Source: Thermoleophilia bacterium
GTDB taxonomy: Bacteria; Actinomycetota; Thermoleophilia; Gaiellales; SKUG01
DNA length: 6,346 nucleotides
Direction: 5' to 3'
Assembly: GCA_025964405.1 (NCBI GenBank)
Contig: JAOPYW010000118.1
Span: 1-6,346, forward strand
Positions 1 to 4,935 of this stretch are shown in pieces; position 1 is the stretch's first letter; each line of letters opens with the position of its first letter. The notes below the pieces were generated by a model that made no database searches, was not told where the DNA came from, and saw only the letters and a list, made by a program, of their open reading frames with translations. Both the position numbers and the translations under genes were made by a program.

Positions 1-297
1 GCCCCCGTCGCGGGCGTGAAGCTGCGGCGCGGCACCAAGGGCACCGTCATCGCGACATGGAAGCGCGTGAAGGGCGCCGACGGCTACAACGTCGAGCTGC
101 TCATCGGTTCGGCGAAGCGCGGCACCGTGCTGCGCGCGACGTCGAACAAGCTGACGCTGACGCCGCGCTCGCCGCTGGTCGTGCGCGTCAGGGTGCAGCC
201 GGTCGCCGGCTTCGGCGTGATGGGCCCCTGGTCGAAGGCCGCGGGAGTGACGGCCGTGAAGCTTGGCAAGCCAGCCAAGAAGCGGGCCCACAAGTAG
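1..297 (+). CDS. C-terminal part of a fibronectin type III-like domain protein (5' end outside window)
   Basis: The reading frame is open from base 1 to a TAG at 295-297, giving 98 visible codons. The in-frame GTG at 16 is probably not the true start, because the frame continues upstream and no ribosome binding site precedes it. The visible protein has the alternating beta-strand pattern of a fibronectin type III domain: an ATWKRVKGADGYNVEL strand pair with the typical Trp and Tyr, a middle strand ending TLTP, then VRVRVQPVAGFGVMGPWS, which matches the usual V-x-V-x-A-x-x-x-x-G-x-G-x-x-S ending. A short basic tail (KPAKKRAHK) closes the protein. Such domains usually lie in secreted or surface multidomain proteins, but nothing here shows what the rest does. 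The strong hairpin just downstream separates it from the next transcription unit, so a link with the flavin genes is not implied. Confidence 0.7.
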   Translation, partial: APVAGVKLRRGTKGTVIATWKRVKGADGYNVELLIGSAKRGTVLRATSNKLTLTPRSPLVVRVRVQPVAGFGVMGPWSKAAGVTAVKLGKPAKKRAHK

Positions 298-320
298 CGT
301 CACGGCACAGGCGATCACAC

Positions 321-350
321 GGCGGGGCGCACCTTCGGGGGCGCCCCGCC
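321..350 (+). terminator. Strong UUCG-tetraloop hairpin, likely terminator of the upstream gene
   Basis: A perfect 10-bp stem (GGCGGGGCGC at 321-330 against GCGCCCCGCC at 341-350) encloses a 10-nt loop. The loop can close further through two C-G pairs after one A-G mismatch, leaving the tetraloop C(UUCG)G at 333-338, a known extra-stable RNA loop. It begins 23 bases after the stop of the upstream gene and is followed by TCATTT, a weak T-rich tail. Position and stability fit an intrinsic or stem-only terminator. It is also upstream of the 570-residue gene, so a role as a leader element cannot be excluded. Confidence 0.8.
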
Positions 351-380
351 TCATTTCGGAGATTGCCTCTTCCCACATCC

Positions 381-414
381 CGACAATCGTCGTACGTTGG
401 AAGCGACGACAATC
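381..414 (+). repeat. Direct repeat CGACAATC with an internal inverted repeat in the leader
   Basis: CGACAATC occurs at 381-388 and again at 407-414, 26 bp start to start. Between them TCGTCG (387-392) and CGACGA (404-409) form a 6-bp inverted repeat with an 11-base spacer. The spacing and location, about 120-150 bp before the ATG at 532, would suit a regulator binding region, but no known operator is recognised. The arms are short enough that chance in GC-rich DNA is possible. Confidence 0.35.
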
Positions 415-443
415 TCGGCCGCTCTTCGATCCTCCTCGTACTA

Positions 444-459
444 GATCCGATCTCGGATC
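444..459 (+). promoter_or_regulatory. Interrupted palindrome, possible operator before the three-gene run
   Basis: GATCCGA (444-450) and TCGGATC (453-459) are perfect 7-bp inverted arms around a 2-base centre, about 72 bp before the start codon at 532. The left arm touches TACTAG (439-444), which could act as a -10 element, although no convincing -35 lies at the right distance. A palindrome on a promoter is typical of a dimeric repressor site, so this is a candidate operator for the run 532-3933. No regulator gene is present in the window and the promoter itself is not established. Confidence 0.35.
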
Positions 460-521
460 ACACGTGGCATCGAGCACGAGCACGACGCGTTCTGGACCGA
501 CGCATCGCGTGCCGTAGGGGC

Positions 522-526
522 AGGGA
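522..526 (+). promoter_or_regulatory. Ribosome binding site for the 570-residue gene
   Basis: AGGGA ends five bases before the ATG at 532, with another AGGGG just upstream (516-520). It supports 532 as the start rather than the in-frame ATG at 541. It is the only clear Shine-Dalgarno site of the + strand run; the next two genes have none and appear to depend on translational coupling. Confidence 0.6.
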
Positions 527-531
527 CGAAC

Positions 532-2244
532 ATGACTTCAATGCAGGTAAGCACTGGCGCAGGCTGCGGCATGATGGGCGCAGCCTCGAAGACCACGGCG
601 TCTCCCCAGCTGGCGCTCGGCGCGAGCAACATCACCGTTGCCGGACAGGCACTCGGTGGCGCACTGCAGACGGGCACGGCCCCGACCGACTCCGCGTCGA
701 CGCAGGCGCTCATGCAGTCGCTGCTCGGCACGGTCCAGCAGCTCTCCGCACTCCTGCAAGGAGCCGCAGGTGGCGGCGCCGCTGGCGCTCCCGTGCTCAA
801 GGCCGTCACGACCGGCGCGATGCCCATGGCGATGCCGACGGCAGCCACGCCCGCAGGTGCCACCACCGGCACCCTCAAGGTCGACGGTACGAACAGCTCG
901 ACCGTGCCCGGCCGCGCGGCGATGACCAACCCCGCCACCAACGATCCGCGGTTCGTCGCCGGCACCACCGGCCCGACCGTCAAGAAGGGCAAGGCCAAGA
1001 CGGTCAAGCTCGAGGACGGCAAGGCGCTCGACGGCGGCAAGGCTCGCAAGCAGAACGACGGCGACAAGAAGCAGAACAACTACTCCGTCACCGACGCGAA
1101 CTACAACCCGCAGCTCGGTATTCCGGCGAAGATCGCCACGGAGAAGAACGCGACGCCGCACCAGCCGACGTACGCGGAGACGATCAACCTCTACAGCGCC
1201 GCCGGGTACGTGCAGGCGTTCGCACCGGCCGAGTACGACAAGATGGTCGCCGTGCAGAACGGTGGCGGGATGACCGTGCTCGAGCAGGCGGCCATGGCCA
1301 CCGGCATCGTCCCGAAGGCGGGCAACTACGCAGCCTCCGGCATCACCGAGAGCGCGATCCCGAAGAACATCCCGGGGTCGGGCCTCGACGCCAAGAAGTA
1401 CCTCCAGTCGGGCACTGACATCACGGGCCAGGAGTGGGCACGCCCGCACCACGCCCTGTCGCAGTGGGGCGCCTACAGTCAGCTGATCAAGCTCGGGGTC
1501 GACGGTGAGACCGCCCATACGCTGGCGGGCGACGACGGTGTCTCCGGTGGCGGGCGCCTCAACGGCGTCAACAACCAGGACGGCGGCGACAGCTTCAACG
1601 CTGGCGAGATCGAGATCTGGTCGAAGGCCGCGAAGCTCGAGGAGGAGACCGGCAAGCCGATCCTCGCCGCGTTGTCGCACTCACACGCCATGACCGGCCT
1701 CTCCGAGGACACGCTCACCAACCCGAACATCAACAAGATCATCAACAAGAAGGGTGGCGTCGGCGACGTCGCGACGAAGGGCGCAGACGCCCGCACCCTC
1801 GAAGCCGGAAGCGCACGTGAGCTCGGCCTCAAGAAGATCCTGCTCGACGGCACCGTGGGCGACGCCAAGAAGGCGAAGGCCGACGGAACCAAGGCAGACA
1901 ACAAGAAGCTCATGGAGGGTCGCGTCGACCCGTCGACCGCATCGGCGCAGGCGCAGCAGGCCGCCGGTGGCGGCATGGCAGGCATGGCCGGCATGGACAT
2001 GGGCACCACCGCAACCGGCGGTGGCACGATCAACGCCGCCAGCCCGGCGAGCAGCCTCGCCGTCGCGCTCCAGGCACTCATCGCTGCACTGCAGGCCTTC
2101 GCTTCGGGAACCAGCGCACCGGCTGCCTCGACAGTCGCCTACGCGGCTCCGGTGGCCGCTCCGGTCGCCGCGACGCCGGTCGTCGCACGGCCCCAGGTCA
2201 CCACCACCGCAGCGGCCCCCGTGACACACACGGCAGCGTCGTGA
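532..2244 (+). CDS. Uncharacterised 570-residue Ala/Gly-rich protein with methionine clusters, coupled to ribB
   Basis: I do not recognise a family. There is no signal peptide, lipobox or transmembrane helix, so it is probably cytosolic or exported by a signal-less route. Layout seen: a flexible N-terminus with CGMM (12-15); a Leu/Gln-rich helix-like segment (57-77); a Gly/Ala/Pro stretch with MPMAM (97-101); a Lys/Gly-rich linker (150-181); a more ordered core (about 184-440) with conserved-looking WARPHHALSQWG (302-313), an acidic Gly/Asn segment resembling an EF-hand loop (348-359) and SHSHAM (382-387); a second Lys-rich linker (444-459); MAGMAGMDM (482-490); a second amphipathic Leu/Gln/Ala segment (507-524); and a Pro/Ala/Val/Thr tail. 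The helix-like segments and low-complexity stretches at both ends give a roughly mirrored layout. The stop is one base before the ribB ATG, which implies co-translation. Methionine clusters of this kind bind Cu(I) in known copper proteins, but function here is unknown. Coding is supported by sustained G/C at third positions and the ribosome binding site. Confidence 0.85.
   Translation: MTSMQVSTGAGCGMMGAASKTTASPQLALGASNITVAGQALGGALQTGTAPTDSASTQALMQSLLGTVQQLSALLQGAAGGGAAGAPVLKAVTTGAMPMAMPTAATPAGATTGTLKVDGTNSSTVPGRAAMTNPATNDPRFVAGTTGPTVKKGKAKTVKLEDGKALDGGKARKQNDGDKKQNNYSVTDANYNPQLGIPAKIATEKNATPHQPTYAETINLYSAAGYVQAFAPAEYDKMVAVQNGGGMTVLEQAAMATGIVPKAGNYAASGITESAIPKNIPGSGLDAKKYLQSGTDITGQEWARPHHALSQWGAYSQLIKLGVDGETAHTLAGDDGVSGGGRLNGVNNQDGGDSFNAGEIEIWSKAAKLEEETGKPILAALSHSHAMTGLSEDTLTNPNINKIINKKGGVGDVATKGADARTLEAGSARELGLKKILLDGTVGDAKKAKADGTKADNKKLMEGRVDPSTASAQAQQAAGGGMAGMAGMDMGTTATGGGTINAASPASSLAVALQALIAALQAFASGTSAPAASTVAYAAPVAAPVAATPVVARPQVTTTAAAPVTHTAAS
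1972..1998 (+). repeat. Tandem 9-bp repeat encoding Gly-Met-Ala/Asp
   Basis: Three back-to-back units, GGCATGGCA, GGCATGGCC and GGCATGGAC, are followed directly by ATGGGC. They encode the GMAGMAGMDMG cluster of the 570-residue protein. The units differ only in their last two bases. Such short coding repeats can change copy number by slippage, which would lengthen or shorten the methionine motif. Confidence 0.6.
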
Positions 2245-2245
2245 C

Positions 2246-2968
2246 ATGACCGGCTTCGACGCCGACACCAGCCGTGCACCCGGGTTCGTGACCGTGGAGG
2301 TCGCGATCGCGGCGTTCCGCGCAGGGCGCATGATCGTGATCGTCGATGCCGACGACCGCGAGAACGAGGGCGACGTCTGCGCGGCGGCCAGCCTCATCAC
2401 TGCCGACCAGGTGAACTTCATGGCGCGGCATGCCCGCGGATTGATCTGCCTCACCCTGTCGGGCGCACGGGTCGACGCACTCGAACTCGCGCCCATGGCA
2501 CGCACGAACGAATGCGTGCACGGCACCGCCTTCACGGTCTCGATCGAGGCCGCAACGGGCGTGACCACCGGCATCTCGGCCGCGGATCGAGCCCACACCA
2601 TCCGAACCGCCGTGGCGCCCGACGCCGTTCGTGGCGACGTGGTGTCGCCCGGGCACGTGTTTCCGCTCCGCGCACGCCCGGACGGCGTGCTGGAACGGCC
2701 AGGACACACCGAGGCCACCGTCGACCTCGCGCGACTCGCGGGGCTCGAACCTGCGGCCGTCATCTGCGAAGTCATGAACGACGACGGCACGATGGCACGC
2801 GTGCCCGACCTGCAGGAGTTCGGTGCTGAGCACGGCCTTCCGATGCTCAGCATCGAGGACCTCGTGGCGTGGCGCCGCGTGCACGATCCCGCTGTCGCCC
2901 ACGAGCAGACCCTGTCGTCCGGCCTGTCGATCGGCGACTCGTTCGAGGTCGAACTAGTCCGAGCATGA
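2246..2968 (+). CDS. ribB: 3,4-dihydroxy-2-butanone 4-phosphate synthase (RibB type, stand-alone)
   Basis: The enzyme converts D-ribulose 5-phosphate into L-3,4-dihydroxy-2-butanone 4-phosphate and formate, supplying the four-carbon unit of riboflavin; it is cytosolic and needs Mg2+. The 240 residues carry the whole RibB signature: DRENEGD (37-43, with acidic loop residues E39, E41 and D43), RHARGLICL (61-69), FTVSIEA then GVTTGISAADR (96-115), PGHVFPLRA (135-143), GHTEATVDL (153-161, H154), CEVMNDDGTMAR (174-185, E175) and SIEDLVAWR (202-210). These match the E. coli RibB residues E38, E40, H153 and E174 shifted by one. The fold ends near residue 213; the last 27 residues are an extension lying where a GTP cyclohydrolase II domain would follow in RibBA fusions. 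No such domain is present. The ATG is one base after the previous stop and has no Shine-Dalgarno site, so it is probably coupled. The stop overlaps the apbE start as ATGA. A paralogue dedicated to flavin supply at this locus is likely but unproven. Confidence 0.95.
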   Translation: MTGFDADTSRAPGFVTVEVAIAAFRAGRMIVIVDADDRENEGDVCAAASLITADQVNFMARHARGLICLTLSGARVDALELAPMARTNECVHGTAFTVSIEAATGVTTGISAADRAHTIRTAVAPDAVRGDVVSPGHVFPLRARPDGVLERPGHTEATVDLARLAGLEPAAVICEVMNDDGTMARVPDLQEFGAEHGLPMLSIEDLVAWRRVHDPAVAHEQTLSSGLSIGDSFEVELVRA

Positions 2969-3933
2969 GCGCCGAGCAGCCCGACGACCTCACGATGCCC
3001 CGGCACGAGTTCCGTGTCATGGGCACCACCGCGACCTTCCTCCTGCGCAGCGATCCTGGCGATGCCGACCGGCTGTTCCAGCAGGCCCAGACCGCCCTCC
3101 TGACCATCCAGGCGCGGCTGTCACGGTTCGAGCCGACGTCGCTGCTCGAGCAGCTCAATGATCGTGGGCACGGCGTGGCCTCGGGCCCGCTCGCCCTCAT
3201 CCTGCGCGCCGCAGCCGCCGCGACCGCAGCGACATCCGGGCGGTTCGACGTGGGGGTCGGGGCCGATCTCATCAAGGCAGGGTACGACCGCTCCTTCGAC
3301 CTGCTCGACAAGCCCGATGCCGAGGTACGGGCCCGCGGCGCGGCCCTCGACCCGCACGCCGCTCCGGTCGAGCCGTTCGCGGTTCGCGAGCCCTCGTTCA
3401 CGATCGACGACGCAGGCCGCGTGCAGCTGCGCGAAGGCGTGCGCCTCGACCTGGGCGGCATCGCCAAGGGATGGGCGGCCGACACGGTCCGCGAGCGCCT
3501 CGCGCGCGAGTCGGGCGTGTCATGCCTCGTGAACCTGGGCGGCGACATCTCGGTGCACGTCGAACCTGACGAGGAGCCTTGGCCGATCGGCGTTTCGGTC
3601 GGCAACACCGAGCACTCGATCGGCATCGGGTTCGGCGGCCTCGCGACGAGTGGCCAGGACAACCGGGTCTGGCACGCACCCGACGGACGCGGCCTCGCGC
3701 ACCACATCATCGACCCACGCACCGGGCGTTCGTCCGCGACCGACGTGCTGCGCGTGACGATGATCGGCGAATCGACGATGCACGCCGAGGTGTGGGCGAA
3801 GGCGCTCATGCTCGAGGGATTCGCGGGCGCCGTGGCCGAGGCCGACGCGCGCGGGTTCACGACGATCATCACCGCGACGAACGGCGACGTCGGGTACACG
3901 GGAGCGGTATCCGGCCTCGCTGACGGCGGCTGA
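2965..3933 (+). CDS. apbE: FAD:protein FMN transferase, ApbE family (first copy)
   Basis: ApbE enzymes move FMN from FAD onto a Thr or Ser of a target protein through a phosphoester bond, releasing AMP. This 322-residue protein shows the family blocks in order: VMGT (18-21), LSRFEPTS followed by LN (52-65), TSGRFDVGVG (90-99), GYDRSFDLL (106-114), LDLGGIAKGWAAD (161-173, with the KGxxxD site), LVNLGGD (188-194), GGLATSGQDNRVW (224-236) and HHIIDPRTGRSS (246-257). The canonical A-D-x-x-x-T metal-binding segment reads AEVWAKAL (274-281), with Glu for Asp and Lys for Thr. No signal peptide or lipobox is present, so it should act in the cytosol unless exported otherwise. The start at 2965 overlaps the ribB stop (ATGA). 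An upstream in-frame start at 2869 would lie inside ribB and add an Arg-rich stretch, so it is rejected. It is clearly paralogous to the - strand copy. Target protein unknown. Confidence 0.93.
   Translation: MSAEQPDDLTMPRHEFRVMGTTATFLLRSDPGDADRLFQQAQTALLTIQARLSRFEPTSLLEQLNDRGHGVASGPLALILRAAAAATAATSGRFDVGVGADLIKAGYDRSFDLLDKPDAEVRARGAALDPHAAPVEPFAVREPSFTIDDAGRVQLREGVRLDLGGIAKGWAADTVRERLARESGVSCLVNLGGDISVHVEPDEEPWPIGVSVGNTEHSIGIGFGGLATSGQDNRVWHAPDGRGLAHHIIDPRTGRSSATDVLRVTMIGESTMHAEVWAKALMLEGFAGAVAEADARGFTTIITATNGDVGYTGAVSGLADGG
3454..3476 (+). repeat. Copy 1 of a 23-nt exact inverted repeat shared by the two apbE genes
   Basis: This stretch encodes GGIAKGW plus part of the next codon and is identical, in inverted orientation, to 4415-4437. 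The match continues on both sides after single mismatches. It includes the same GGA glycine codon, which is less favoured in GC-rich coding DNA. It probably reflects descent from one duplicated gene. Confidence 0.75.
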
Positions 3934-3943
3934 ACCGCCAACC

Positions 3944-3974
3944 CGTCGTGCGCCCCGGCGCGCCGCGGCCGACG
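3944..3974. terminator. Possible imperfect hairpin between the convergent apbE genes
   Basis: The 42-bp gap between the two convergent stops (3934-3975) contains CGTCG (3944-3948) opposite CGACG (3970-3974), with a further 3-bp match inside after two mismatches, and the self-complementary GGCGCGCC near the centre. A bidirectional terminator is expected at such a site, but there is no T tract and the pairing is modest for DNA this rich in GC. Confidence 0.3.
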
Positions 3975-3975
3975 A

Positions 3976-4935
3976 TCAGGCCGGCGGCGCGAGACCGATG
4001 AAGTCGACGCTGCCGTCGACCCCGACGATGATCGCGGGGATGCCGAGCGCAGCTGCTTCCTCGGCCGCACCGACCTGCCCGCGCAGGAAGAGCGCCTTCG
4101 ACCACACCTCTGCGGCTTCACAGGTGGCACCGAAGACGCTGATGCGGAGCACGTCCGATGCGGCCGGTTGGCCCGACCGCGGATCGATGAGGTGGTGCGC
4201 GACGCCCGCAGACGTCTCCGACTTCCAGACACGGCGGTCCTGACCGCTCGTGGCAACCCCGCCTGCGGCGAGCCCGTAGGTGGCGATCCCCCCGGGGAGC
4301 TCCAGGCCGAGCGGCCACGGATCGTCGCCGGACGCGACGTGCACGGCAACGTCGCCGCCCAGGTTCACGAGGCAGGTACCGACGGATGCGAGCATGGCAC
4401 AGGCCCGATCGGCGGCCCATCCCTTGGCGATGCCGCCGAGGTCGATGCGCGAACCGGCGCGAACCCGCACCACTCCGTCGGCGCCGAGCGCGAACGGCGG
4501 CTCGAGCGGCGCAGCACCCGCGACCGGCTCCGTCGCACCGTCGCGGCCGCCGTCGGCCGAGGCGTACCACGCATCCAGCTGCTCGGGTGCGGGAGGCGCG
4601 AGCAGGTCGAAGTCACGGTCGTAGCCGGCGGCGACCATCGCCGCGCCGACCCCGACGTCGACCCGGCCCCCGGTGTCGTGATACGCCTGCAGCGCGGCGA
4701 GCAGCACGTCGCGCATGAGCTCGTCGACGTGCCCCTCGCCGGCGTCGTTGAGCCGCTCGATGGGCGACGACGGGTCGAACCGGGTCAGGGTCGCCGACAC
4801 CCGTTCGAGCTCGGCGACCACCTCGTCGAAGGCCGCCGCCGCAACGTCGGCATCGGCGCGCAGGAGCAGCTCCCCGAACGTGCCCATGACACCGAATTCG
4901 CGACGCTCGAAGTCTTCGCCCACGGGGTCGCTCAT
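3976..4935 (-). CDS. apbE: FAD:protein FMN transferase, ApbE family (second copy)
   Basis: This 319-residue paralogue of the + strand ApbE has the same blocks: VMGT (16-19), LTRFDPSSPIERLN (50-63), GGRVDVGVG (89-97), GYDRDFDLL (104-112), IDLGGIAKGWAAD (164-176), LVNLGGD (189-195), GGVATSGQDRRVW (225-237) and HHLIDPRSGQPA (247-258). The usual A-D-x-x-x-T metal segment reads AEVWSKAL (275-282), the same Glu and Lys changes as in the first copy. The region between GYDR and DLGG (about 113-160) is the most divergent and carries an Ala/Gly/Pro-rich insert, so substrate contacts may differ there. No signal peptide is seen. The ATG at 4935 overlaps the stop of the membrane reductase gene as ATGA, so the two are probably coupled and co-transcribed. 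An upstream in-frame start at 5262 would lie inside the reductase gene and is rejected. It likely attaches FMN to a partner of that reductase, but the partner is not identified. Confidence 0.93.
   Translation of the reverse strand: MSDPVGEDFERREFGVMGTFGELLLRADADVAAAAFDEVVAELERVSATLTRFDPSSPIERLNDAGEGHVDELMRDVLLAALQAYHDTGGRVDVGVGAAMVAAGYDRDFDLLAPPAPEQLDAWYASADGGRDGATEPVAGAAPLEPPFALGADGVVRVRAGSRIDLGGIAKGWAADRACAMLASVGTCLVNLGGDVAVHVASGDDPWPLGLELPGGIATYGLAAGGVATSGQDRRVWKSETSAGVAHHLIDPRSGQPAASDVLRISVFGATCEAAEVWSKALFLRGQVGAAEEAAALGIPAIIVGVDGSVDFIGLAPPA
4415..4437 (-). repeat. Copy 2 of the 23-nt exact inverted repeat shared by the two apbE genes
   Basis: Read on the - strand this is identical to 3454-3476 on the + strand and encodes the same GGIAKGW block. 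The two copies lie about 0.94 kb apart in inverted orientation around the convergent stops. Confidence 0.75.

Noticed and set aside
263..517. Small + strand frame of 84 codons in the leader
   Set aside because: It begins inside the upstream gene, runs through the hairpin, has no ribosome binding site and no recognisable motif.
516..526. GGGGCAGGG resembling the start of an FMN riboswitch
   Set aside because: FMN riboswitches have a similar opening, but the start codon follows within a few bases and none of the other conserved stems can fit. It is better read as the ribosome binding region.
853..873. AGATTGT (residues 108-114 of the unknown protein) as an ApbE modification site
   Set aside because: It has G-A-T but Ala in place of Ser/Thr before it and Gly at the position that should be Ser/Thr, and it lies in a low-complexity linker with no FMN-binding domain around it.
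57..1418. Long Arg-rich + strand open frame
   Set aside because: It crosses the end of the upstream gene, the terminator and the start of the 570-residue gene. It is an out-of-frame shadow with an Arg/His-rich composition typical of GC-rich DNA.
1681..4349. Long - strand open frames (1681-3006, 2847-4349) opposite ribB and apbE
   Set aside because: Their translations are Arg/Ser/Pro-rich with no domain motifs, while the opposite strand carries unmistakable enzyme motifs.
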